Of a stretch of 23,197 nt of DNA, positions 1-8,255 are shown in pieces. Origin of the DNA: JALSRY01 sp964428275 (lineage in GTDB: Bacteria; Planctomycetota; Phycisphaerae; UBA1845; Fen-1342). The stretch lies in NCBI GenBank assembly GCA_964428275.1, contig CAYRXN010000073.1, positions 1 through 23,197 on the forward strand. Reading direction: 5' to 3'. Made by a program: the position numbers and the translations under genes. Numbering within the stretch: position 1 is the first letter of the stretch; each line of letters begins with the position of its first letter. Below the pieces are notes generated by a model. The model saw nothing but the letters and a program-made list of their open reading frames with translations, had not been told where the DNA came from and searched no databases.

Positions 1-1146
1 GCCGACACACGCGCCGTAGGACGCCAGCAGGGCGGCGAGGTCTTGCAGGTCCACGTCGCCATCGCCGTCCACGTCGCCTTCGATCGGAACCGGAGACAGC
101 AGGAACGCGTGATAGTCGTCCCCGATGCAGCCGGTACCGACGATCTGGTTGTGATCGTTGATCGCGCGGGCCTCGACCAGCCTGTCCCAGCCGGCGGTCT
201 CGACGACGTCGCCAAGATCGATCGCCTTGCCCTCGATCCACAGACACGCGTGAAGTTCCTCGTCGCCGTCGGCGGCCTGGCCGACGATCCATCCGCGTGC
301 GTTGATGTCGTAGGCTTCGCTCCAACTGCCGCCGAGCGTGCCCAGGTCATCCATGCCGTGTTCCGGTCGCCAGACGAACGCGTGGCACCGATCGTCGCCC
401 GGTTCGATTTCCGAATATCCCACGACGGTCCCCTCATCATTGATCGCCGTCGCGCTGGCGTGATCGCCGCCCAGCGTGCCCAGGTCGAGCATCGGCAAAC
501 CGAGCTGCCAGAGAAACGCGTGACGCGTGTTGGGCGTCGCGTCGGCCCCGCCCACGACCTGCCCCGCGGCGTTGATCCCCCGGGCCACCGAAAACGACCC
601 GCCCAGTGTACCCAGGTCGTTCGGTGTTCCGTCGGGCGTCCAGAGACATGCGTGTGAATCCGCCCAGGGCGGGCCGGGAATCACCTGCGACCAGCCCACG
701 ATATACCCTGACGGATTGATGTCGAGGGCGTTGCCCAGCGTGCCGTTGACCGCGGGCAGCGCTTCGCAGGCCCCGTCGACCCAACGGACGGCGTGCGTGT
801 AGGGATAGCCGGAGACGAAGTAGTACGAACCACCGACCACGACCTCGTCGTCGCGGACCGCGCACGCGGTCGAATGGTCGTCCATCTCCAGCGGCGGCAA
901 CTCGCTCAGATCACCCGCTTTCCACAAGAACGCGTACCCGTGGAGGTAGGAAGTCTCCGACTGCCCCACGGCGAGTCCGCCTTCACTCAAACCCAACCCG
1001 CGGCTGAGTGGACAGCTCGGCAGCGTCCCCAGATCCGTGATCGTGAACCGCTGGGCCGGCGCGGCCGGCGCAAGCAGCAGCACGACCGACACCGCGGTCC
1101 CCTCGAGTAACATCTGCCCGACTTTCGTAATCCATTGACTCGACAT
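1..1146 (-). CDS. Exported HAF-repeat protein with dockerin-like C-terminus (3' end truncated by window)
   Basis: The reading frame is open from the ATG at 1146 to the window edge (382 codons seen, no stop), and AGGAGG lies just upstream of the ATG. Residues 1-31 form a signal peptide with a hydrophobic stretch (VVLLLAPAAPA) and a likely Ala-X-Ala cleavage site, so the protein is exported. The rest consists of repeats of the HAF type: blocks with HAF/HAC-LW, then DLGTLGG (about 177, 221 and 267), then an IN..G.(V/I)VG block (about 143, 191, 235, 281, 329). The last residues, from about 358, are a D-rich half of a dockerin-like repeat (GDVDGDGDVDLQDLAALL), as is common at the ends of secreted Phycisphaerae proteins. 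HAF repeats probably fold as a beta-propeller-like structure, and no enzymatic role is established. The dockerin-like part may anchor the protein or bind calcium. The missing 3' end is a window effect. Confidence 0.85.
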   Translation of the reverse strand, partial: MSSQWITKVGQMLLEGTAVSVVLLLAPAAPAQRFTITDLGTLPSCPLSRGLGLSEGGLAVGQSETSYLHGYAFLWKAGDLSELPPLEMDDHSTACAVRDDEVVVGGSYYFVSGYPYTHAVRWVDGACEALPAVNGTLGNALDINPSGYIVGWSQVIPGPPWADSHACLWTPDGTPNDLGTLGGSFSVARGINAAGQVVGGADATPNTRHAFLWQLGLPMLDLGTLGGDHASATAINDEGTVVGYSEIEPGDDRCHAFVWRPEHGMDDLGTLGGSWSEAYDINARGWIVGQAADGDEELHACLWIEGKAIDLGDVVETAGWDRLVEARAINDHNQIVGTGCIGDDYHAFLLSPVPIEGDVDGDGDVDLQDLAALLASYGACVG

Positions 1147-1523
1147 GACCGAACCTCCTGCAGCCGACGTGGCGGCCCTGGCGCCGCGACTGAATCGCTG
1201 GCCGGCTCCCGGCATCCCGCGAGTGGCGATCCCGCCGCGCACGGCCCCACCGGAATGTGCGGCCCTCTACCAGCTATTGTACAACAAGAAACGCCGCTCC
1301 AGCGATAAAATGTACGCGGACCTGTCCCCGTGCCACGGTCGCGGTCAGGGCTGCGCAGCGTCGTCACAAGTGCACGCATGCGCACAAGGACACCCTTTTT
1401 CGGCCGATAATGTCTCCCCCGGCCCGGATGCAGGATTCGGGGCTGACCCGCGTTTTCGCGCGCCTGCGATGGTCGTACAGAGGACGCGGCGGACTTTCCT
1501 TTTCCCGACGCCTCCCGGCACGC
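1147..1523. other. Intergenic region upstream of the HAF-repeat gene
   Basis: No convincing gene lies in these 377 bases. They separate the methyltransferase stop from the HAF gene start, both on the minus strand. On the minus strand a -10-like TACAAT (1276-1281) occurs, but no -35 element sits at the right distance. A TGGCAC box occurs near 1337 without a matching sigma-54 -12 element. A GCCGATAA octamer on the plus strand at 1403-1410 resembles a sigma-28 -10 element, but it lacks a proper -35 and has no plus-strand gene after it. No rho-independent terminator with a T-run was found. Confidence 0.5.
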
Positions 1524-2105
1524 TCATGCGCCGGGCGAACCGGCTTCCACCAGCAACCACAGCCATTCGATGTTGCCCCCGTGCCCCGCGATCGGGCTGC
1601 GCAGTTCGTCCGCGATTCGCCAGCCAAGATCGCGTGCGTCCTGCCGGCACACCGCGAGAACCTCGTCCGTGTGCCGTTTGCGCAGCACGCCGTGGCGGAG
1701 CCATTTTTTCGGCGCTTCGTAGTGCGGTTTGACGAGCGTGACGACGCGCCCGCCGGGCCGCAGCGATCGCCGGGCCGCCGGCAGGATCAGCCGCTGGGGG
1801 GTCCAGCCCACGTCGATCGTCACCAGATCGCAGGGCTGCTCGCAGACGTAGCGCAGGGCGTTCGTACCTTCGCGGACGACGACCCGCGGATCCTCGCGCA
1901 ACGGGGTCGCCAGGATCCCGCGGCCGGGGTCCACGGCGTAGACGCGCGCCGCGCCGTGCCGGAGCAGACAATCGACGAACCCGCCCGTGTGGCTGCCGAA
2001 ATCGACGCACACCAGCCCGCGCACGTCCAGGCCGAACGCGCGCAACGCCGCTTCGAGCTTGTGCCCGCTGCGTGAGACATACGTTGCGTCGCCGCCTTTG
2101 CTCAT
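1524..2105 (-). CDS. TlyA/FtsJ-like RNA methyltransferase without S4 domain
   Basis: The protein has 193 residues from the ATG at 2105, which overlaps the stop of the upstream lipoprotein gene by four bases (ATGA). It resembles the catalytic half of TlyA (hemolysin A-type 2'-O-methyltransferases): YVSRSGHKLEAAL (10-22) leads into the SAM-binding motif DFGSHTGGF (35-43). AVDPGRG (57-63), TIDVGWTP (96-103) and a K126-PHYEA segment follow, matching the family's IKPQFEA catalytic lysine region. TlyA proteins normally carry an N-terminal S4 RNA-binding domain of about 60 residues; here the protein begins directly at the methyltransferase part, so substrate recognition may differ. The likely role is cytoplasmic 2'-O-methylation of an RNA using SAM. 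The exact target cannot be told from sequence. The fold assignment is solid; the TlyA-type substrate is inferred. Confidence 0.8.
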   Translation of the reverse strand: MSKGGDATYVSRSGHKLEAALRAFGLDVRGLVCVDFGSHTGGFVDCLLRHGAARVYAVDPGRGILATPLREDPRVVVREGTNALRYVCEQPCDLVTIDVGWTPQRLILPAARRSLRPGGRVVTLVKPHYEAPKKWLRHGVLRKRHTDEVLAVCRQDARDLGWRIADELRSPIAGHGGNIEWLWLLVEAGSPGA

Positions 2106-2752
2106 TCCTGTCGCGAGCGGGTTCGCACCACCCGCCAATCGCCGGCGCGCGATCGCTCCAGCTCCACGGCGACGACATCCGGCGTCCACTCGATGCCCTT
2201 GCCGTCGATCCGCAGTACGATGCTCCGGTCGCGCGCCAGCGGGAGCCGCCGCCTCGTGATCCGCAGGCGCCGCACGTTGCGCGTGTCGATATCGAGCTTG
2301 CGCGGCGGCGTGACCGTAACATGGGCCGTCGCTTCGCGCTGGGGATGGATGGTTTCGACGATCGCCACAAACGGCGGAACCGGCGGCGGTTTCTCGGCCG
2401 GCTCCTCCATGTCGATCTCGACCGGTTTGGCAGGCTCGTTCGTCTGCGCCGTGGGGCCACCAGGCGGTTCCGCGGCCTCCTCGCCGGGCTCGGGCCGCAG
2501 CGACCGCGCCGGCGCTTGAGCCCCCTCGCGGCTCCGCTGCGCAGCCCTGCGCGGGGGCTGGTCGATCGGCGAGTCCGCGCCCGGCGAACGTGCCACCGGC
2601 GCAGCGGCTCGGGTTTCGGCCGCAGCGGCGCCGGGCGGGCGCGTCTCCACCCCGCCGCGCCGCTGACACCCGGCAGCGATGGCCGCGCAGACCCCCGCGA
2701 GCATCGCCATTGCGCACCAACCCGACCCCAGCGCGTCTCGTTTCGAACCCAC
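2102..2752 (-). CDS. Predicted lipoprotein of unknown function
   Basis: I chose the GTG at 2752 because GGAGG lies six bases upstream and the resulting N-terminus is a good lipoprotein signal: basic VGSKRD, a hydrophobic stretch, then a lipobox AAGC with the lipidated cysteine at about residue 29. The frame also stays open upstream to 2992, but that would put the signal in the interior. The product is 216 residues. After Cys29 comes a long low-complexity stretch rich in Pro, Ala, Arg and Glu (about 30-125), then a probable beta-rich domain ending at residue 216. No known domain was recognised. It is co-transcribed and translationally coupled (four-base overlap) with the methyltransferase gene, which is an odd pairing of an envelope protein and an RNA enzyme. 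A start at the internal ATGs at 2710 or 2704 is possible but would remove the basic n-region. Confidence 0.65.
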   Translation of the reverse strand: MGSKRDALGSGWCAMAMLAGVCAAIAAGCQRRGGVETRPPGAAAAETRAAAPVARSPGADSPIDQPPRRAAQRSREGAQAPARSLRPEPGEEAAEPPGGPTAQTNEPAKPVEIDMEEPAEKPPPVPPFVAIVETIHPQREATAHVTVTPPRKLDIDTRNVRRLRITRRRLPLARDRSIVLRIDGKGIEWTPDVVAVELERSRAGDWRVVRTRSRQE

Positions 2753-2802
2753 GGCATGCCTCCGCTGCCCGCACACTCGCCCCGACCGGCCGATCCCCCG
2801 CT

Positions 2803-2831
2803 TATATACCCCGGCTGGGCCAAAATGTCGC
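2803..2831 (-). promoter_or_regulatory. Candidate sigma-70 promoter for the lipoprotein-methyltransferase unit
   Basis: On the minus strand a -35-like GCGACA (2826-2831) is followed after exactly 17 bases by TATATA (2803-2808). This sits in an otherwise GC-rich divergent region and would give a leader of roughly 45 bases before the GTG at 2752. The -35 matches consensus at four of six positions. No matching plus-strand promoter for fliD was found in the same gap. Confidence 0.4.
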
Positions 2832-2951
2832 CGTGAAGGCCCGCGCAAGCGGTCGCATCGGAATCGAGTTTGCACCGGAAACGGTCGATGAAACCGCTGG
2901 CGGCTGCGCGCCGCCGGTCCCGGATGGCCCGCGCATCCCAGGAGGACGACA

Positions 2952-5900
2952 GTGGGCACGATAAGTACCGGCGTAGGCTTGATTTCCGGCATTGATTACG
3001 ATCAGCTCATCGAGCAGATGCTCGCGCTCGACGCGCGGCCGCGCGACCGCCTCACCGCCCGCATCAGCGATCTCGACGCGCAAAGAACGGCGTACCTGGA
3101 CGTTTCTGCGCGAATCAGTGCGATTCTCGCGAAGATCAACACCCTCGCCAGCGCCGACTTCTTCCGCAACACCACCGCTTCGTCGTCCGACGCGGACGTG
3201 CTCGGCGTCACCGCCGGCCCCAGCGCCGTTCCGGGCTCGTACAGCTTCATCGTCAAAGCGCTCGCGACCACGCACCAGGTCGTCAGCCGCGGGTTCGTTT
3301 CGCAGGACGCCCCGCTTCCGCCGGGACGGATCTACCTCGAGTCCGCCCGCGCCCGCGTCAACGAACAGGTCCGCCTCGACGAACTCAACGGCTACGGCGG
3401 CGTACAGCGCGGCTCGTTCGAGCTCATCGACGGCACCGGCCATGCGGCGACGATCAGCCTCAGCGACGCCGTCACGCTCGCCGACGTGGTCGAGCGCATC
3501 AACGCCGCCGGCGTGAACGTGGCGGCCGAGGTCCGCGGCGACCACCTTGTGCTGCGCGAAACGACCGGCGCGGCGCTGCGCGTTCGCGAGGTGGACGGCG
3601 GCCACGTCGCCGCCGACCTCGGTTTCGGTCCCGGTCGCACCTACGACGGCGGTGGCCGGATCGAAGGCACCGGGCTCGTCTACCTGAGCGACTACACGCC
3701 GGCCGATGCCGTCAACGACGGCAACGGCATCCGCCACGCCCGGGCCGGCGACGACTTCACGATCAACGGCATCAGCGTCAGTCTCAGCGACATTCTCACC
3801 CCCGAGACGCGACTGGGTCGCCTGAACCACGCCGCCGGCGTCGAGCTCGGCGTCGTTCGCATCACGACCGAAGACGACAACGGCCAGCAGCACACCAGCG
3901 AGATCGACCTCCGCGGGCTCGACACGATCGGAGAGGTCAAGGACGCCATCGAAGGCGGCATCGAGGGGCTCACCGTCACGCTCGCCGACAACAAGATGGT
4001 CATCTCCTACAGCGGGGACGACACCGGCGATCGGTCGCTGGAAATCGAGGACGTCAGCGGCCACGCCGCCCGCGACCTGGGCATCGAGGGTACGTCCGAA
4101 GTCGGCAAGATCACCGGCCGGGGCGTGCTGCACAACGACACGCTCGCCGACGTGGTCGCGGCGATCAACTTCGCGGCCGATAACGACGGTTCGATCAGCG
4201 CGTCGATCGACGGGACGCGCCTCGTGCTCCACGGCGAAGGCGGGCTCGAGCTCGCCGCCGTCGGCAGCTCGCACGCGCTCGAAGACCTGGGTTTCGAGGA
4301 AGGCTCCTTCGACGCCACCACGACCGGCCGCCGCATCGTCGGCGGGATCGACAGCGTGCTGCTGCGCACGCTCAACGGCGGGCAGGGCTTTACACCCGGA
4401 CGCATCAGCATCCAGGCCGGAGCCGGCTCCGTTACGCTCGATTTGAGCGACGTGCAGACGCTGGGTGAGGTCATCGAGCGGATCAACGAGGTTTCCGCCG
4501 ACGAGGGACTCGGCATCGAGGCGTCCTACGACCACACCGGCACGCGGCTGATCGTCAGCAGCATCGACGGCGTCACGCCGATCTCGATCCAGGACGTGGC
4601 CGGCGGGGGGACGTTCGCCGCCGACATCGGCCTGGCCACCGACGCGCCCGCGGCCCGGATCACCAGCGACAACCTCCAGCGGCGTTACATCTCGGAAAAC
4701 ACCGCCCTGAGCAGCCTCAACCACGGCGCCGGCGTGACGCTGGGAACCATCCGCATCACCAACAGCCTCGGCGAGAGCCGCAGCTTCGACCTCTCCACCG
4801 AGAGCGGCGGTACGCTCCAGGACGTGCTCGACGCGATCAACGCCGACGGCACGTTCGGCGTCGTCGCCCGCATCAACGACACCGGCGACGGCCTCGTGAT
4901 CGAAGACACCAACGGCGGCGACTTCGCGCTCGAGGTCGCGGACGAGAGCGGCAGCGCGGCCCGCGATCTCAACATCCTGGGCGAGTCCGACACCGGTTCG
5001 ATCGACGGCAGCTTCGAGTTCAACCTGACGCTCACGGGCCACGAGACGCTCGCCGACGTGGCCGCGCGGATCAACGAGCACGCGGGCATCGCCCAGGCCA
5101 GCGTGCTCAACGACGGAACCGACGTGGCGCCCTACCGACTGCAAATCACCTCCAGCACCAGCGGTGCCCGCGGGGAACTGCTGGTCGACGGGCTGGACTT
5201 CTCGACGCTCAGCAACGCTCAGGACGCGAAGGTGCTCCTGGGAACCAACCCCGAGTCGGGCGTGCTGATCACCAGCGCCAGCAACACGATCACCGACGTG
5301 GCGCCCGGGCTCACGATCGACCTCGCCGCCGTTTCGGATGATCCGGTCACGGTCACGATCGCCCGCGACGACGACGCGGTCGCCGACGCGATCGACGCGT
5401 TCGTGAGCAGCTTCAACGACGCGCTCGACCGGATCGGGCAGCTCAGCAGCTACGACCCGGAGACGGAGCAGAAAGGGTTGCTGCTCGGCGAAGGCACGCT
5501 GCAAATGGTCGAACGGCGGCTGACCCGCACCGTCGCCACGACCACGATCGACGTGGGCGGCGGCATTCGGCGGCTTTCCGATCTGGGGATTCGCTTCCGC
5601 AGCGGCAAGCTCGAATTCAACCGCGACGAGTTTCTCGAAACCTTCGAGCAGCACCGCGACGAAATCACGCAGTTTTTCGCGGACGAAGACACCGGGTTCT
5701 CGGCCGTGATGAAGGAGCAGCTCGAAGGCATCACCGAATCGAACGGGCTGATCGATCGGCGGGAGTCCACGCTGGAAAAGCAGAAAGAGCTGATGAGCTC
5801 GCGGATCGAGCAGATCAACGTGCTGCTCGAGCAGAAGCGCGCCCGGCTCAAGCGACAGTTCGCCGCGATGGAGTCGGCCCTGGCCGCGATGCAGACGCAG

Positions 5901-5954
5901 CAGAATGCGCTCGCGCAACTGAGCTCGCTCGCCGGCTCGTTTGGAACCCAGTAG
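2952..5954 (+). CDS. fliD: Flagellar filament capping protein FliD, enlarged with six internal repeats
   Basis: The GTG at 2952 is preceded by AGGAGG six bases upstream, and the N-terminus (ISTGVGLISGIDYDQLIEQM) is the typical FliD start. FliD forms the cap at the filament tip and guides flagellin folding. Residues 10-110 match the FliD N-terminal domain and about 760-990 the C-terminal domain, including a terminal helical coiled-coil region (930-990). Between them lie about six related units of 75-90 residues (approximately 143-226, 290-378, 376-448, 474-563, 589-677, 673-750). Each has the pattern TL.DV...IN, as in flagellin hook IN motifs, and most end in a DLG-type motif. At 1000 residues it is about twice the length of well-studied FliD proteins. 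The fliS gene follows on the same strand. Family assignment is secure; the role of the repeats is unknown. Confidence 0.92.
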   Translation: MGTISTGVGLISGIDYDQLIEQMLALDARPRDRLTARISDLDAQRTAYLDVSARISAILAKINTLASADFFRNTTASSSDADVLGVTAGPSAVPGSYSFIVKALATTHQVVSRGFVSQDAPLPPGRIYLESARARVNEQVRLDELNGYGGVQRGSFELIDGTGHAATISLSDAVTLADVVERINAAGVNVAAEVRGDHLVLRETTGAALRVREVDGGHVAADLGFGPGRTYDGGGRIEGTGLVYLSDYTPADAVNDGNGIRHARAGDDFTINGISVSLSDILTPETRLGRLNHAAGVELGVVRITTEDDNGQQHTSEIDLRGLDTIGEVKDAIEGGIEGLTVTLADNKMVISYSGDDTGDRSLEIEDVSGHAARDLGIEGTSEVGKITGRGVLHNDTLADVVAAINFAADNDGSISASIDGTRLVLHGEGGLELAAVGSSHALEDLGFEEGSFDATTTGRRIVGGIDSVLLRTLNGGQGFTPGRISIQAGAGSVTLDLSDVQTLGEVIERINEVSADEGLGIEASYDHTGTRLIVSSIDGVTPISIQDVAGGGTFAADIGLATDAPAARITSDNLQRRYISENTALSSLNHGAGVTLGTIRITNSLGESRSFDLSTESGGTLQDVLDAINADGTFGVVARINDTGDGLVIEDTNGGDFALEVADESGSAARDLNILGESDTGSIDGSFEFNLTLTGHETLADVAARINEHAGIAQASVLNDGTDVAPYRLQITSSTSGARGELLVDGLDFSTLSNAQDAKVLLGTNPESGVLITSASNTITDVAPGLTIDLAAVSDDPVTVTIARDDDAVADAIDAFVSSFNDALDRIGQLSSYDPETEQKGLLLGEGTLQMVERRLTRTVATTTIDVGGGIRRLSDLGIRFRSGKLEFNRDEFLETFEQHRDEITQFFADEDTGFSAVMKEQLEGITESNGLIDRRESTLEKQKELMSSRIEQINVLLEQKRARLKRQFAAMESALAAMQTQQNALAQLSSLAGSFGTQ

Positions 5955-6041
5955 CACGAAAGGCAGGAAGGTTATTATCGGCCCTAAACCCCTCCCGAAC
6001 GTCGATTCAGAAACGTGCGAAAACCAGCCGATACCTTCGGC

Positions 6042-6497
6042 ATGAATGCATCCGCGCGCGCATCCCGGGAGTACCTCAAGAACGCGGTCATGACCGCGTC
6101 GGCCGAGCAGTTGCAGCTCATGCTGCTCGACGGGGGCATCCGGTTCACGACCAAGGGAATCGAGGCGCTCGAGGCCGGCGATCTGGAAGGGATGTTCAAC
6201 AATTTCGAACGGGCCCAGCGGATCGTGCTCGAGCTCAACAACGGCCTGCGGCGCGAGGTCAACCCCGAACTCGTCGATCAGATGGCGGCGCTGTACGACT
6301 TCATCTACCGCCGCCTGATCGACGCCAACATTCACCGCAACCGCAAAGCGGCCGAGGAGGCCCTGCAGATCCTGCGGCACCAGCGGGAGACGTGGGCGCT
6401 GCTGATCGAGAAACTCGCCCGCGAGGCCGCCGCGGAGCAACCGCAAGGCGCTCCCGCGAAGGAATCCGAGGAGTCTTCGTTCACCGCCGAGGGATGA
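6042..6497 (+). CDS. fliS: Flagellin export chaperone FliS
   Basis: FliS binds flagellin in the cytoplasm, keeps it unfolded and delivers it to the flagellar export gate. The product is 151 residues from the ATG at 6042; an in-frame GTG at 6015 would add nine residues, and neither start has a clear Shine-Dalgarno sequence. I prefer 6042 because the conserved region starts immediately after it (SREYLKNAVMTASAEQLQLM, then LLDGGIRF), as in FliS proteins. The helical body continues with FNNFERAQRIVLELNNGL and LYDFIYRRLIDAN. The last 30 residues are acidic and Ala/Glu-rich, probably a disordered tail. It follows fliD by about 90 bases and is probably in the same operon. Flagellin and the rest of the flagellar genes are outside the window. 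Confidence 0.9.
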   Translation: MNASARASREYLKNAVMTASAEQLQLMLLDGGIRFTTKGIEALEAGDLEGMFNNFERAQRIVLELNNGLRREVNPELVDQMAALYDFIYRRLIDANIHRNRKAAEEALQILRHQRETWALLIEKLAREAAAEQPQGAPAKESEESSFTAEG

Positions 6498-6521
6498 GGG
6501 CCGCAGCGGCGGAGAACTCCA

Positions 6522-7187
6522 TCAGGCCACCAGCCGCGACGGGCGGATTCGGGCCCCCAGCTTGTGGGCGATCCGCGCCAGCGAGGTGCCGATGTACTGG
6601 CGGGCGGTAAGCAGCTCGCAGCCCTTCACGCTCAGTTGCCGCAACGTCATGTCGGCTTCCTGCACATTCCAGTAGCCGCAGGTATCGGCGAGTACGACGA
6701 CCCGCCGACGGCGGCGAAGCAGCCCCAGGGCCAGCATCCGCACGGTGTTTTCCAGCGGAACGCCGAAGATCACGAACCGTCTGGCGGGGGCTTCGGTGAG
6801 CAACCGATCGAGCTTGGGGTTCGTGAAGGGGTCGCGGTGAACCTTGGTGAATATGACCTGCTGGTAGCTCCGCAGCGCGTCCAGCGGCAGTGCGAGTGAG
6901 TTGTCTGATTCGACGACGGCATGCTGGGGCAACAGCGAGAAGGGGGCCTTGCGCTGGACGGGCGCCAGATCAGGAGCGACACGAACGTACCCGGCGCCGA
7001 TCCGGTTGGCGCAGTCCACGTCCACGCACGAGACGACCGGCAACTTGGCCAGCCGGGCGTAAGCCATCACGTGCTTGACGTTGAGGATCACCTGGGGGGC
7101 GTTCTGGCACCGCTGGGGCTGATTCTCGTCGAGATACGCACGCTGGATGCACACGTCCAGCAAGACGTCGCGCTGATTCGCAGTCAT
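6522..7187 (-). CDS. Isochorismatase-fold protein lacking the catalytic cysteine
   Basis: The ATG at 7187 has GGGAG eight bases upstream; the frame is open further upstream, but that part looks non-coding. The 221-residue product has the layout of cysteine hydrolases of the isochorismatase/nicotinamidase family: an aspartate in LLDVCIQRAYL (Asp11), a lysine in IFTKVHRDPF (Lys115), and the strand-turn GVPLENTVRMLAL (142-154). It ends with VVVLADTCGYW. In the family the position occupied here by Thr148 is the nucleophilic cysteine (G....CV..TA), and the cis-peptide before it is kept as Val-Pro. Cysteines at 13, 54, 59, 170 and 190 do not fall at that site by my alignment. It may therefore be a non-catalytic member or use other chemistry; its substrate is unknown. 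It converges on fliS and looks monocistronic. Confidence 0.65.
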   Translation of the reverse strand: MTANQRDVLLDVCIQRAYLDENQPQRCQNAPQVILNVKHVMAYARLAKLPVVSCVDVDCANRIGAGYVRVAPDLAPVQRKAPFSLLPQHAVVESDNSLALPLDALRSYQQVIFTKVHRDPFTNPKLDRLLTEAPARRFVIFGVPLENTVRMLALGLLRRRRRVVVLADTCGYWNVQEADMTLRQLSVKGCELLTARQYIGTSLARIAHKLGARIRPSRLVA

Positions 7188-7622
7188 ACCGGCAGCTCCC
7201 GCCGGGCGCAAGCGCGCAAACCCTGCACAACAACGAACGTTCGAGATGCGTCGCGGAGATTTGACCTGGGTGATTCGCTGTTGTGGATCAGGGGGCGACT
7301 CGCCCGCTCGCACCCATCGCTTCTTTCCTGCCTCCGCTCGCCGGGATTTTAGATCGCGCGCAACGCGTCTTGCAAGCGAAAAATGCTGCAATCGCTGAAT
7401 TTGAAACGAGTTGAGTCCCGCATTCGCCGTGTGCGGCCCTGAGGCGCAGATTTATGGGATGAGCCACCCCGAATCGTCCGCGACCGATAATGACCTCGCC
7501 GATAAGTCGCTCGCCCCGTTCGATCCCGGAGACACGGCTGCGTGGTTCGGCAACGAAGAGGAGCCGCGGACTTCTGCCCGCGTGGCCCGACGCCGGCGCC
7601 ACGGCGCCGCGGGCCCGGCGGC
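7188..7622. other. Intergenic region between two minus-strand genes
   Basis: These 435 bases hold the candidate promoter at 7346-7375 and no secure gene. A plus-strand frame starts at ATG 7459 but runs antisense into the lipoprotein gene, has no ribosome binding site and shows weak third-position GC bias. Two GATAA boxes (ACCGATAA at 7483 and GCCGATAA at 7498) occur on the plus strand with no gene downstream of them. Confidence 0.45.
7346..7375 (-). promoter_or_regulatory. Candidate sigma-70 promoter for the isochorismatase-fold gene
   Basis: On the minus strand TTGCAA (7370-7375; four of six consensus) is followed after 18 bases by TAAAAT (7346-7351; five of six). Transcription would start near 7340, giving a leader of about 150 bases. 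A short GGGCG-ACT-CGCCC hairpin (7293-7305) lies in that leader. Confidence 0.4.
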
Positions 7623-8078
7623 TCAGTCCACGATCCGCCCGTTGACCGAGACGATCACGCCGAAGTCCACCGCGTTCCCGACGTAGCGGAAGCGGATCAC
7701 GTCGCCGCAGTCGTATTCCTTCTCGCGTTCGAGCGTGTCGGAGGAGTCGCCGACGTAGTCCCCGAACAGCACGGTGACCTGCTCGGGATCTTCGCTGCGG
7801 ATCAAGCCCAGCTCGTCGCAATCGAACTCGTAGGTCACGATCTCGCCCGGCTCGATCAGGCCGGTATCGAGCGTGTCGGCCGGGACGAGGCTGGCGAAGA
7901 AGCCCGAGTCGTCGTCGAACCGGATGTTGGGATCGACGGCGAATTCGGTGTCGTTGACGATCTCCACCGTGACGGCGTTCATGCCCGGCACGAACGCGCC
8001 GAGGTCCGGGCAGCCGCCCGCCAGCAGTCCCGCGGCGGCGGCCAGCAACGTGGTCAGTACGACGGATCGGGTTGGCAT
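7623..8078 (-). CDS. Small predicted lipoprotein of unknown function
   Basis: The ATG at 8078 is preceded by GGGAG nine bases upstream. The 151-residue product begins with MPTRSVVLTTLLAAAAGLLAG and a lipobox LAGGC (Cys23), so it should be lipidated and held in the envelope. The mature part is acidic and beta-rich (TVEIVNDTEFAVDPNIRFDD), with two cysteines (near 87 and 124) that could pair outside the cytoplasm. The composition suggests a small immunoglobulin-like or beta-sandwich domain, but no family was recognised. It is divergent from glmM, with a 177-base gap between them, and probably forms its own transcription unit. Confidence 0.7.
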   Translation of the reverse strand: MPTRSVVLTTLLAAAAGLLAGGCPDLGAFVPGMNAVTVEIVNDTEFAVDPNIRFDDDSGFFASLVPADTLDTGLIEPGEIVTYEFDCDELGLIRSEDPEQVTVLFGDYVGDSSDTLEREKEYDCGDVIRFRYVGNAVDFGVIVSVNGRIVD

Positions 8079-8255
8079 CGCGTGGTTCTCCCGTGCGGTT
8101 GGACGTTCCTCGGGTCGAGCGTCATACTGTCGCGCGGCGCCGCCGGGCGGCGTCGCGGCGGGGCGCGCCGATCTATCCGTCCCCGGCAGAGAGTCTAGAC
8201 GCCGTCCCCGCCGGGTACAACGCTTCAGACCGCAAACGCACGACGAGGTTAGGCC

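Noticed and set aside
1330..1348. Sigma-54 promoter (TGGCAC on the minus strand) for the HAF gene
   Set aside because: The -24 box is good, but the -12 TTGC element is missing at the right spacing.
1403..1410. GCCGATAA octamer as a sigma-28 flagellar promoter (also near 7498, on the minus strand at 5976-5983, and as GCCGATAC at 6027)
   Set aside because: None has a TAAA -35 element at the required spacing, and several point away from any gene; probably chance.
2802..6446. Very long minus-strand open frame opposite fliD and fliS
   Set aside because: It mirrors the GC-rich codon pattern of fliD and fliS; its composition (Asp/Val/Arg-rich without domains) is that of an antisense shadow.
7459..7686. 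Possible small plus-strand gene
   Set aside because: No ribosome binding site, weak codon bias, and it runs antisense into the well-supported lipoprotein gene.
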